DNA of 40,738 nt from an uncultured Bacteroidota bacterium (GTDB taxonomy: Bacteria > Bacteroidota > Rhodothermia > Rhodothermales > Salinibacteraceae). Every line of letters begins with the position of its first letter. The stretch's first letter is position 1. Below the pieces are notes generated by a model. It worked only from the letters and a program-made list of their open reading frames with translations. It did no database searches and was not told the origin of the DNA. The DNA lies in the NCBI GenBank assembly GCA_937127285.1, contig CAKZLV010000347.1:1-40738 (forward strand), in the 5' to 3' direction. The translations under genes were made by a program, and so were the position numbers. Shown here in pieces: positions 8,601 to 17,044 of this stretch.

Positions 8601-8740
8601 ATTGCAGACCGAGATATTCGGGTGTAGGAATACACGAGGTCGAGCCGGTGGCGAGCGAAGGTGCCTTCATGAAGCAATCCCATCAAGGGACGTGAAGGAG
8701 GAAACCGGAACGGCGGAATCCGCTGTCCCTCAACCGTTTC

Positions 8741-11242
8741 CTACTCACGCCAGGGGATCCGCCAGATTTCCTCTCCATCCGTCCGTAGCCACACCGCTCC
8801 CTGACGGGATGTAGAGTGAACGATTGCTCCGTACCTCTCCCAACGAGAGAGAACGTCGGAGTTCGGAAGGCCGAACCGGCCGTGCCGACCTACGCTGACC
8901 ACAGCATGAAGGGGAGCGCCCTTCTGCGAAACGCACTCGACAAACGGGATTCCACTGCTGGTCGAAGATCCGTGGTGGGGAACCTTCACGACGTGGCTAG
9001 ACAACATTCCTCCGTATCGGCGAACCAGCCACTGCTCTCCAGCCTCTTCGACATCTCCCGTCAGCAGCCACCGCGTGCTTCCGAAACCAATTCGAAGGAC
9101 GACGGACGCGTCGTTCTCGTGAAACGTGAGGGGGCGGGCGCCGCCGGGGGGCGGCGCAAGAACCTGAAGGACAAGTCCTCCACCTGCTTCGAGGATCTCT
9201 CCTGCCACCGCCGGCCGGTACGGCACCGACAGACGATCCAGGACGCGCCGGCTCTCCTCAAACAGTTCGGTTGACGCCTCCCAGCCGCTGGTCAGCACGG
9301 ACCGGACGTCCACCTCCCGAAGGAGTGTAGGAAGTCCCCCGAGGTGATCGCTGTCGGGGTGTGTGATGACAACAGCATCGAGGGTTCGAATGCCCCGGTG
9401 CTGCAGAACGGGGAGGAGGACGCGACGTCCGGCATCGCTGACGTGCGACCGCGGGCCGGTATCGACCAGGAAATGGCGATTGCCGGGAGTGCTGATGAGG
9501 ATGGCATCGCCGTGGCCCACATCCAGAAACACAACGTCCAGATGCGATCGGGACTCACCGGAGAGGACGGGGGTCCAGGCCCACAGACACAGAAATGCCA
9601 GGCTGGCGGCTCCCAGCCGCCAGCGCAGCCGAGGTCGGGGCCACTGCGCACCCATGGCCAGAAGAGAGGCGAGTGCAGAGAGAACAAACAGAGACAGGCC
9701 GGGGACAGCAAGAAGCCCCCAGTTGAACCACACCGCCCCCCACTGCGCCGTGTGAAGGAGTGCGCGAAGAAATACGTCAGCTGCTGTTCCGAACGCCGCT
9801 GCCGCCCCGGAGAGGACGCCGCCGGCGAGAACACACAGGATGCCGGCCGTCAACCCGGCCGCCGTCAGCGGGATGGCGGGAAGGTTCAAGACCACTCCAC
9901 CAATTTGCGCCTGGCCGAAATGAGCCAGCAGAACGGGACCCGTTCCCAGTGTTGCGGCGACCGACACGGACAGCAGGGAACTCGCCCACCCGCCCACCGG
10001 ATGAGCGAGAACCGCTTCCGGGATTCGCTCCGACAGGCGCGGGTGGAGGGTGATGATCCCGGTTACGGCCGTCATCGATAACTGAAAGCCAGCGTCGAAA
10101 AGAGCCAGAGGACGGTGCATAAGCAGCAGGAGCGCCGCCACGCCGAGACTGTTGAGGGTGTGCGGCGACCGCTGAATAAGGAGTCCGCCGATAAAGACGC
10201 TCGCCATCACCACGGCCCGGACGACCGAGGGCCGGGCCCCGGTCAGCAGCATGTAGAACAGGAGGACGCCGATGGTGAGGATGGCTCGGGCTCCCTCGCG
10301 CACCGGCCGGGGCAGCCGAACGCGCATCAGCAGCGGCCGCAGGAGGCGGTAGAGGATCATCCCCACCAGCAGCACATGCAGTCCCGACACGGCCAGCAGG
10401 TGCATCAGACCGGTGTCGACGAACTGCTCTTGCTGCTGGCCGGTGAGGCTGCTTCGGTTACCGAGAAGGAGCGCCCGCAGGATGCCCCCCGACGCGTCCG
10501 AAGGAACGAACCGCCGGATGTGCCGGTCGACGTATGCGCGTCCGCGCACCGTAATCTCCTGAAGGCTGCTGCGCGTATCGCCGAGGACGCGAACGCCGGC
10601 AGGCGTCTGCACGAACAGCGTGCAGCAGATTCCGCGTCGGTGGAGATAGGCTCCGTAGTCGAACCCTCCCGGATTGCGGGGGCCGGGGGCCGGTCGGAAG
10701 GTCCCCTGAAGCTCGACGCGATCCCCTTCGCGGAGGGTCGGGTAGGACGGTGTGGATATCCACAACGGGTTGTGGAGAGTCGCCCGCAGGCGACCGGTGG
10801 CGTCGATTGCGGCGGCGGGCGGGGCATCCGCTCTCCGGATGGTTGATACCGCCAGGGTAAACCGCCAGCTTCCGGATCGCTGTTCGGGAGGATCGGCAAT
10901 GGTGCCCGCCACGACGGCGTCGAGGCCGGTTTCCCCTGCCGTTGCGGCCAGAACGGCAACGGAGCGTGGGGGCGGGCTCTGGATGGCCGCCGTGCGGGCG
11001 CCGCCGGCGGCGACGGCCAGCACCGCCAGGCTCCCGACCCGGGCCAGAGGGGCGAGAGAGAACAGGCGAGATCGTTCGCGAACCGACGCACCCGCCATCC
11101 CGCCCACCCCGGCCCCAGCAACACCGAGCCAGCCCCCGAGTCCGATGGACAGAGACACCTCCAGGGCGGTCCCGACCGCAAACGTTGCGGCAACGAGCAG
11201 GGCCGGATAGGTCGACCAGTGAATGTGGGAATCCGGCTGCAT
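8741..11242 (-). CDS. comEC: ComEC/Rec2-family DNA uptake channel
   Basis: An 833-aa inner-membrane protein for transport of single-stranded DNA in natural transformation. The N-terminus has several membrane spans, then a soluble OB-like domain ('GDRVELQGTFRPAPGPRNPGGFDY', about 175-200). The polytopic competence domain follows from about residue 250 ('LLHLLAVSGLHVLLVGMI'-like segment). From about residue 560 a metallo-beta-lactamase-like domain carries 'VFLDVGHGDAILI' and the metal motif 'THPDSDHLGG', proposed in this family to be a nuclease. All three domains are present, so it appears intact. No other competence genes are adjacent. It reads toward the DnaA-box cluster, converging with pgi. 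A 14-bp palindrome made of two overlapping DnaA-like boxes lies inside the gene at 10751-10764. Confidence 0.93.
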   Translation of the reverse strand: MQPDSHIHWSTYPALLVAATFAVGTALEVSLSIGLGGWLGVAGAGVGGMAGASVRERSRLFSLAPLARVGSLAVLAVAAGGARTAAIQSPPPRSVAVLAATAGETGLDAVVAGTIADPPEQRSGSWRFTLAVSTIRRADAPPAAAIDATGRLRATLHNPLWISTPSYPTLREGDRVELQGTFRPAPGPRNPGGFDYGAYLHRRGICCTLFVQTPAGVRVLGDTRSSLQEITVRGRAYVDRHIRRFVPSDASGGILRALLLGNRSSLTGQQQEQFVDTGLMHLLAVSGLHVLLVGMILYRLLRPLLMRVRLPRPVREGARAILTIGVLLFYMLLTGARPSVVRAVVMASVFIGGLLIQRSPHTLNSLGVAALLLLMHRPLALFDAGFQLSMTAVTGIITLHPRLSERIPEAVLAHPVGGWASSLLSVSVAATLGTGPVLLAHFGQAQIGGVVLNLPAIPLTAAGLTAGILCVLAGGVLSGAAAAFGTAADVFLRALLHTAQWGAVWFNWGLLAVPGLSLFVLSALASLLAMGAQWPRPRLRWRLGAASLAFLCLWAWTPVLSGESRSHLDVVFLDVGHGDAILISTPGNRHFLVDTGPRSHVSDAGRRVLLPVLQHRGIRTLDAVVITHPDSDHLGGLPTLLREVDVRSVLTSGWEASTELFEESRRVLDRLSVPYRPAVAGEILEAGGGLVLQVLAPPPGGARPLTFHENDASVVLRIGFGSTRWLLTGDVEEAGEQWLVRRYGGMLSSHVVKVPHHGSSTSSGIPFVECVSQKGAPLHAVVSVGRHGRFGLPNSDVLSRWERYGAIVHSTSRQGAVWLRTDGEEIWRIPWRE

Positions 11243-11692
11243 GGCCCACCGCGGTTGGAGGGACAGATGGAAGAACGAGAAGAGAGGCCCGGTGCGCCGT
11301 TGGGGCCGGGACTTTCCTTTCTAGACACGCCAGGGGCGTCGGTATAACCTGATCGTCTCCCTGACCATCTCCGTCGACAACGGCGTCTTGCGGATCGGCA
11401 GACGGACCGGCGCGCAATACCCGCGAGCGGAATATCCAAGATTGAGGGAATCTGGATTGCCGCCCGAACCCGTCTAGCCCTCGCTGATACGAGCAATGGT
11501 TTGGTAAAACGCAATCCGACCTTCCCGCATCCCGTCGACGCACCCCTTCATTCGTCCCGATCGCGTCCACGAGGACAGACTCCGGCCGCAGGCCCAGTCA
11601 GCGAACGGCCCCGCCGCCCGGACCAGGACGTGCCGACGAATTGACGACGAAGCGTCCTGCAACTCCGGTTTTCCTCTCGACTGATTCAGCTT
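11243..11692. other. 450-bp gap between divergent comEC and nusB; no gene seen
   Basis: No frame on either strand shows a recognisable protein or convincing composition. A short imperfect hairpin (ACGCC-AGG-GGCGT) lies near 11325-11338. The promoters of comEC and nusB should be here, but I cannot point to a clear consensus. Confidence 0.5.
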
Positions 11693-12175
11693 ATGAGTAC
11701 CCGACGTCACGCCCGCGAATGCGTCATGCAAGCGCTCTACGCCCGTGAGATGGCGGAAGATGACAGTCGAGACTACTACATTCAGACGGTGATTCAACCC
11801 GAGCTTCAGGACGACGGCGTCCTGCTGGAGTTTGCGAAGAAGCTGTTTCGGACCACGATCGCGACGACCGACGAGGCCGATACCGTCATTGCCAAGCACG
11901 CAGAGAACTGGGAGGTTCATCGCATCAATCCCGTCGACCGCTGCCTGCTGCGCATGGCGACGGCCGAACTGCTCGAGTTCGAGGAAATTCCCCCGAAGGT
12001 GTCGATTGATGAAGCGATCGATATTGCCAAGAAGTACTCGACGCCGCGCAGCGGGAACTTCATCAACGGCGTGCTCGATTCGATCTTGATGGATCTGGAG
12101 CGCCAGGACCGGCTGCACAAGACCGGACGCGGCCTGGTGGGAATCGACTCGATTCGCGACCGGGCTCGCTCGTAG
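11693..12175 (+). CDS. nusB: Transcription antitermination factor NusB
   Basis: It binds boxA RNA with S10 (NusE) in rRNA antitermination complexes. The 160-aa product is all-helical with the family start 'STRRHARECVMQALYA' and the conserved core 'INPVDRCLLRMATAELL' and 'KVSIDEAIDIAKKYSTPRSGNFINGVLD'. Length matches the family. The start at 11693 fits the first conserved helix exactly. The 3' flank is a 382-bp gene-free gap, so it is probably a single-gene transcript. The tail ('GIDSIRDRARS') is slightly longer than usual and not conserved. Confidence 0.96.
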   Translation: MSTRRHARECVMQALYAREMAEDDSRDYYIQTVIQPELQDDGVLLEFAKKLFRTTIATTDEADTVIAKHAENWEVHRINPVDRCLLRMATAELLEFEEIPPKVSIDEAIDIAKKYSTPRSGNFINGVLDSILMDLERQDRLHKTGRGLVGIDSIRDRARS

Positions 12176-12557
12176 GACCCTCCGTGCAGGCATGCAGCCG
12201 CAGGGGCGCGGCGCAGACGCCTCCCCGCCTCCCCGCCTCCCCGCAAGACCGCCCCGCAGGATCTTCCCGCAGGACCAGCCGGCGATCGGTCTCGTTCCTC
12301 TCACAGATCGATCCGATCCACATCAGAAGCGCCGGCCATCAAAAGCGTCGGCGGTCCGTCGGGGGCCGCACGAAACCAGAGGGTGCCGGCAGATCCGGGC
12401 TGGCACCGCCCGGAGACCGGTGCCGGCGGCCATCCGCACGTCGGGTTGTCTTTCTCTTAATAAATCCGCAACATACGGGGCGAGTCGCGACCGTTTCTCC
12501 GACGTTCGCCTGCCACGTTGCCACTCATCACTGGAGCCGCACAGCGGAGCACGCACG
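12176..12557. repeat. 382-bp gene-free gap with an 8-bp tandem repeat (CTCCCCGC x3 at 12221-12244)
   Basis: Three perfect copies of CTCCCCGC lie at 12221, 12229 and 12237, followed by a 13-bp partial duplication (CCCGCAGGA twice near 12253-12275). The rest shows no gene. A stretch with TTAATAAATCCG near 12459-12468 is the only AT-rich part and might be a promoter for the phosphatase gene. Confidence 0.65.
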
Positions 12558-13217
12558 ATGGGCCTCATTGCCGTAGGCGATATACACGGGTGTGCCAAGA
12601 CGCTCGATCTTCTTCTTGACGAACTGGACCCGTCGCCGGATGACCATCTTCTCTTTGTGGGAGACTACATCGACCGCGGACCCGACTCGAAGGGCGTGAT
12701 CGACCGGCTCCTGGAGCTGCGGGAAGAGGTCGACTGCACCTTTCTCCGGGGAAATCACGAGTCGCTCATGCTGGGCTATCTCGACTCCGGGGCGTTCAAC
12801 CTGTGGCGCGTCAACGGCGGAATCGCGACGCTGCAAAGCTACATGCAGAACGCGCAGGACTTCGACATTCCGGAGACGCATGCCGAGTTCGTGCGCAACA
12901 CCAAAATGTACCACGAGACCGACGACTTCGTCTTCGTCCACGCCGGGCTGAAGGCAGACCGGAGCGTGCAGGAAAATCTGGAGGACGGCGATGAGGAGAC
13001 GTTTCTGTGGGAGCGGGGGCACCTGCAGGCCAACGACTTCGCATGGGAGAAGACCGTCGTGTGCGGCCACACCCCGCAGGCCGAACCGATCGATCAAGAA
13101 AAGCTCATCCTGATCGACACGGGCGCCTGCTATCACATGCAGCCGGGGATGGGCCGCCTGACGGCCGTGCGCCTTCCCGAACGCGAGTTTGTCGACGTCG
13201 ACTACGCAGACGGATGA
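12558..13217 (+). CDS. PPP-family metallophosphatase (serine/threonine phosphatase or ApaH/PrpE-like)
   Basis: A 219-aa calcineurin-like phosphatase with two metal ions. The signature motifs are all present: 'GDIHG' at residues 7-11, 'GDYIDRGPDS' near 37-46, 'GNHE' near 65-68, a metal-binding His in 'FVFVHAG', and 'VCGHTP' with the last metal His. This order and the size match bacterial PPP enzymes that act on phosphoproteins or diadenosine polyphosphates; the substrate cannot be read from sequence. The ATG at 12558 lies directly before 'LIAVGDIHG', as in relatives; more upstream in-frame starts would add over 120 unrelated residues. It is followed by 217 bp and then ychF on the same strand. 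Confidence 0.9.
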   Translation: MGLIAVGDIHGCAKTLDLLLDELDPSPDDHLLFVGDYIDRGPDSKGVIDRLLELREEVDCTFLRGNHESLMLGYLDSGAFNLWRVNGGIATLQSYMQNAQDFDIPETHAEFVRNTKMYHETDDFVFVHAGLKADRSVQENLEDGDEETFLWERGHLQANDFAWEKTVVCGHTPQAEPIDQEKLILIDTGACYHMQPGMGRLTAVRLPEREFVDVDYADG

Positions 13218-13434
13218 AGCGGGCGGACGAGCGAAGAGGCCACAGGGCGGAGCGGGAACCGCCCGGCGGAACGGGAGGGCTCGAACACCGACGCCCTGCA
13301 AACACCCACCTCCCTGGGAATTTTCGGTGTGCAATGAGTCCTGAGGGGCGACAGCGCGGCGTGGCCGGAACAGCAGGAGAGACGCCCAATTCATCCCGGT
13401 TGCGCTCCTCTCACCGCCCAATTCCGGACGCTCT

Positions 13435-14538
13435 ATGTCCCTTCGCTGCGGCCTCGTCGGCCTTCCCAACGTAGGCAAATCGACCATCTTCAATGCCCTG
13501 AGCAACGCGGGGGCCGAATCGGACAACTACCCGTTCTGCACGATCGACCCGAACATCGGCGTCGTGCCGGTTCCGGACGACCGTCTCCACCGGCTCGCCG
13601 AGCTGGCCGACGCCGCCGAGACGACCCCCGCATCGATCGAGTTCGTCGACATCGCCGGGCTCGTCGAGGGAGCGTCGAAAGGGGAAGGCCTGGGGAACCA
13701 GTTCCTGGCCAACATCCGCGAGGTCGACGCGATCATCCACGTCGTCCGCTGCTTCGACGATGAGAACGTCGTTCACGTCTCCGGGTCCGTCAACCCCCGG
13801 CGCGACATCGACGTCATCAACACCGAGCTCCTGCTCAAAGACATGGAGACGGTGGAGAAGCGCATCGAAAAGACCCGCAAGCCGGCCCAAAGCGGCGAGA
13901 AGGAAGCCCAGCAGAAGCTCACCGTCTACGAGAACCTGCACGAGCACCTGTCGGACGGCGCGTGGGCGCGCTCGTTCGAGGTCGAAACGAAGGGGACCGG
14001 CCGCGAGATCGTCGACGAGCTGTTTCTGCTGACGGACAAGCCCGTCCTGTACGCCGCAAACGTCGCCGAGGAAGACCTGCCCGACGGCAACGCGTACGTC
14101 GACGAGGTGCGCGAGGTCGCGGAGGAAGAGGATGCGGGCGTCGTCGTCATCTCCGCCGAGGTGGAGGCACAGATCGTCGAGATCGACGATCCGGACGAGC
14201 GGCAGCTGTTTCTGGAAGACATGGGGCTGGAAGAATCCGGCCTCGAGCGGCTCATCCGGGCGGCGTTCGACCTGCTCGGGCTCATTACCTTCTTCACCGC
14301 CGGCCCGAAAGAAGCCCGCGCCTGGACGATTCGCAAGGGCACGAAGGCCCCGCAAGCGGCCGGGCAGATCCACTCCGACTTCGAGAAGGGATTCATCCGT
14401 GCCGAGACGATCCACTTCACCGACTACGAAGAGCAGGGCTCCGAAGAAGCGGCGCGGCGCGCCGGCGTGATGCGAACCGAGGGCAAAGAGTACGTCGTGC
14501 AGGATGGCGACGTGATTCTCTTCCGCTTCAACGTGTAA
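13435..14538 (+). CDS. ychF: Redox-regulated ATPase YchF (OLA1 family)
   Basis: A universally conserved P-loop protein of the Obg class that binds ATP rather than GTP and associates with ribosomes. The 367-aa product begins 'LRCGLVGLPNVGKSTIFNAL' with the Walker A at about residues 8-16. The G3 region 'VDIAGLVEGASKGEGLGNQFL' and the NxxE-type G4 'NVAEED', which accounts for ATP preference, are present. A coiled-coil insert ('KDMETVEKRIEKT...') follows, and the C-terminal TGS domain ends 'EYVVQDGDVILFRFNV'. Length and termini match the family exactly. Confidence 0.97.
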   Translation: MSLRCGLVGLPNVGKSTIFNALSNAGAESDNYPFCTIDPNIGVVPVPDDRLHRLAELADAAETTPASIEFVDIAGLVEGASKGEGLGNQFLANIREVDAIIHVVRCFDDENVVHVSGSVNPRRDIDVINTELLLKDMETVEKRIEKTRKPAQSGEKEAQQKLTVYENLHEHLSDGAWARSFEVETKGTGREIVDELFLLTDKPVLYAANVAEEDLPDGNAYVDEVREVAEEEDAGVVVISAEVEAQIVEIDDPDERQLFLEDMGLEESGLERLIRAAFDLLGLITFFTAGPKEARAWTIRKGTKAPQAAGQIHSDFEKGFIRAETIHFTDYEEQGSEEAARRAGVMRTEGKEYVVQDGDVILFRFNV

Positions 14539-14601
14539 CCCCAAATCCGACGGATTCGGGGCTGGAAGGCCAGATGGATGGTGCGAACGCCCCCCTTGCC
14601 C

Positions 14602-14656
14602 CATCCCTCCGTCCCCCCTTTCATCCTTCCATCCCTCCATCCTTCCATCCCTCCCG
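14602..14656. repeat. 8-bp tandem repeat array (CCTTCCAT/CCCTCCAT)
   Basis: Alternating octamers CCTTCCAT and CCCTCCAT run from about 14625 to 14656, with degenerate units before. The strand is strongly pyrimidine-biased. It lies in the 210-bp gap between ychF and a lipoprotein gene, in frame with an apparent upstream extension of that gene that is best read as non-coding. Confidence 0.8.
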
Positions 14657-14748
14657 ACCCCCGAAGGCGCCGGGCGCCCGGTGTGCACCTCCGGCGAGCG
14701 CATCGTATGTTGCGCAGTGGATCCCCTACCGAAACGACGCTGCCGTCC

Positions 14749-15618
14749 ATGCGCCTGCCTCTGCTTTCTCTCTTGCCTCTTCTCGCCGTCGCGCTCACCG
14801 GCACCGCCTGTACGTCCGACGCACCGGCGGATGAAACCGCCGACGGAGAGGAGCCGGTCGCGGCCGTCGACACCGTGACGGTCGATTCGAAGGCCGATTC
14901 GGTCGCGATGCGCCTCGTGGAGGCTCACGGTGGACGGGCCTGGGCGTCGGCGCCGATGCTTCGCTTCGACTTTGCCGTCGAGCGCGGCGACCAGGCGGGG
15001 CCGCCGCGGCGGCATCTGTGGAACCGGGAAACGGGCGCGTATCGCCTCGAGTGGACGGGCGGGGAGGACTCGACCTACGTCGCGCTTCTGGACGTGAGCG
15101 CCGCCTCCGGGACGCTCACTCCCGGCACCGTCTATCTGAACGGATCCGAACTGACGGGGGCGCAGGACTCGACCCGTCGCGCGCAGGCCTACCGGGCGTT
15201 CATCAACGACACCTACTGGCTCCTCGCTCCGCTGAAGGTGTTCGACCCGGGCGTGAACCGCTCCTACGTCGCCGATTCGTCTACCGCCGACCACGACGTC
15301 CTCCACCTGAGCTTCGGCGAGGTGGGGTTGACGCCGGGCGACGAGTACTGGATGTACGTCGACGCCGAAACGGGGCGGCTCGACCGGTGGGCGTTCCACC
15401 TGCAGAGCATGCCCGAAGCGGCTCCGCCCGCCCGGTTCACCTGGACCGGGGCCGACACCCTGCAGGCGCCGGGCGGCTCCGTCGTGCTGGCCACCGAGAA
15501 GCCGTCGACCGGCGGGCCGGTAACCATCTACACGCGCAACGTTTCGCTGCCGGCGTCCGCCCCCGACGACGCCTTCACCCGGCCCGACCCGATGTGGGCT
15601 GCCGCATCGGGGCGGTAG
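14749..15618 (+). CDS. Predicted lipoprotein, DUF6503-like, periplasmic/outer-membrane facing
   Basis: A 289-aa protein with an N-terminal signal (MRLPLLSLLPLLAVALTGTAC). The cysteine is followed by an acidic, Asp/Glu-rich spacer, as in mature lipoproteins, although the residue at -3 is Gly rather than the usual Leu/Val/Ile, so lipidation is likely but not certain. The body ('RLVEAHGGRAWASAPMLRF', 'RAFINDTYWLLAPLKVFDP', 'YVDAETGRLDRWAFHLQ') looks like the Bacteroidota HGG-type families related in fold to LolA sorting proteins; the assignment is by pattern. The start at 14749 is chosen because it opens the signal peptide, while earlier in-frame codons run through the octamer array. It is 72 bp upstream of a LolC/E-type permease, and they may be co-transcribed. 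Confidence 0.72.
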   Translation: MRLPLLSLLPLLAVALTGTACTSDAPADETADGEEPVAAVDTVTVDSKADSVAMRLVEAHGGRAWASAPMLRFDFAVERGDQAGPPRRHLWNRETGAYRLEWTGGEDSTYVALLDVSAASGTLTPGTVYLNGSELTGAQDSTRRAQAYRAFINDTYWLLAPLKVFDPGVNRSYVADSSTADHDVLHLSFGEVGLTPGDEYWMYVDAETGRLDRWAFHLQSMPEAAPPARFTWTGADTLQAPGGSVVLATEKPSTGGPVTIYTRNVSLPASAPDDAFTRPDPMWAAASGR

Positions 15619-15690
15619 CCGGCACGCGAAGAACGCCGGACGAGCGGGGCGGGGGCGACCGTTCCGAACATCGAACCTGAGGTTGGAAGG

Positions 15691-16956
15691 GTGGACTATC
15701 GCTTTCAGATTGCGCGGCGCTATCTCCTGGGACGCCGGGACGTGTCGCTCATCTCGATCATCACGGGTATCTCGATGACGGGGGTCGCCCTCGGCGTGGC
15801 CGCGCTCATCGTCGTCCTCTCGGTGATGAACGGCTTCTACGACTTCGTCCGAGATCTTCTCGTATCGATCGATCCGCACGTCCGCGTCGTCAGCACCGAC
15901 GAGCGGGGACTGGCGAATGCCGATTCGCTTCTCGACCTGACGGGCAGCGTCAATCACGTGGAATCGGCCTCTCCATACGTGGAGGGGAAGGCGCTCTTTC
16001 TCCATCCGGAAGAGCCGGGAACGCAGCAGGTCGTCATCGTGCGCGGGGTCGACCCGGCGGCACTGTCGGAAGGCCGGGAGATCGTGCAGCAGACCGGGGT
16101 TGGCTCGTTCAACGTCGAGCGAACGGAGGACGGGCCCGGCATCGTCGTGGGGCGGCGGCTGTCGCAGCAGGTCGGCGTCGTGCCGTCGCGAGGAGACGGA
16201 GACGGGAGCCGGGTCGGTCTTCTCTCCGCCCCCGGCATCGAGCGCACGCTTACGCAGGTCTTCGGCAGTCCGCCCGTTCGACGCTACGAGGTGCGCGGAT
16301 TGTTCGAAATGCAGGCTGCCTACGACCAGAACCACGTGTTCATCGCCCTGGACGAAGCCCAGCGCCTGTTTCGGATGGACGGGCGGGTGAGCGGCATCGA
16401 CCTGCGCCTCAGCGATCTGGACCGCGCCGACGAGGTGAAGGCCGCTCTGCAAGGTCGCCTTTCCCCCGAGCGCTTCCAGGTTAAGACCTGGTACGACCTG
16501 CAGCAGTCCCTTTACGACGTCATGCAGCTCGAAAAGTGGGGGGCGTCGGCCATTCTCCTTCTCATCGTGGTCGTGGCGGCGTTCAACATCGTCGGATCGC
16601 TGACCATGGTGGTGATTGAGAAGCGGCGAGACATTGGCGCGCTGCAGGCCATGGGGGTGTCCCGCACCAACATCCGCAGGATTTTCCTCCTGGAAGGGGC
16701 TCTCATCGGTGCGATCGGTACCGGTGCCGGCCTCGTTCTCGGACTGGGGCTGGCCACCCTCCAGAAACATTTCAAACTGGTTTCGATGACCCAGGCCGAA
16801 TCCTTTCTGATTAATGCATACCCTGTGTCCATCCAGTTCGCCGACGTGTTCGTGATCGCCGTCGTCGCGTTCGGTCTGTGCGTTCTGGCCGCCTTCTACC
16901 CGGCCGTGCGAGCGTCGTCGGTCGAACCGGCCCGTGCGGTTCACCTGGATGCTTGA
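15691..16956 (+). CDS. ABC transporter permease of the LolC/LolE (lipoprotein-releasing) type
   Basis: A 421-aa inner-membrane permease. It has one N-terminal span ('SLISIITGISMTGVALGVAALIV'-like, about residues 20-42), a large periplasmic MacB-like domain (about 45-265), and three C-terminal spans of the FtsX domain (about 275-415) with 'NIVGSLTMVVIEKRRDIGALQAMG'-type sequence. The start motif 'FQIARRYLLGRR' is typical of LolC/E. In Lol systems a LolD ATPase partners it to release lipoproteins to LolA; no ATPase gene is in the window. The start is GTG at 15691 with GAGG 8 bases upstream. Other MacB/FtsX-type exporters remain possible. Confidence 0.88.
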   Translation: MDYRFQIARRYLLGRRDVSLISIITGISMTGVALGVAALIVVLSVMNGFYDFVRDLLVSIDPHVRVVSTDERGLANADSLLDLTGSVNHVESASPYVEGKALFLHPEEPGTQQVVIVRGVDPAALSEGREIVQQTGVGSFNVERTEDGPGIVVGRRLSQQVGVVPSRGDGDGSRVGLLSAPGIERTLTQVFGSPPVRRYEVRGLFEMQAAYDQNHVFIALDEAQRLFRMDGRVSGIDLRLSDLDRADEVKAALQGRLSPERFQVKTWYDLQQSLYDVMQLEKWGASAILLLIVVVAAFNIVGSLTMVVIEKRRDIGALQAMGVSRTNIRRIFLLEGALIGAIGTGAGLVLGLGLATLQKHFKLVSMTQAESFLINAYPVSIQFADVFVIAVVAFGLCVLAAFYPAVRASSVEPARAVHLDA

Positions 16957-17044
16957 GGCGCTCGGACGCTTCCCGCGACGTCCTGGGCCGGATCGACGTC
17001 TGCCGGCCCTCGTTTTCGCTTCCTGCTCATCTCGGCCCCTGCCC

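Noticed and set aside
8240-8814. Plus-strand frames of 86 and 150 codons in the DnaA-box region
   Set aside because: They read through DnaA boxes, show no protein-like composition, and the second runs into antisense comEC.
14578-14748. Longer N-terminus for the lipoprotein
   Set aside because: The extra residues are Pro/Ser/His translation of an octamer array and would bury the signal peptide.
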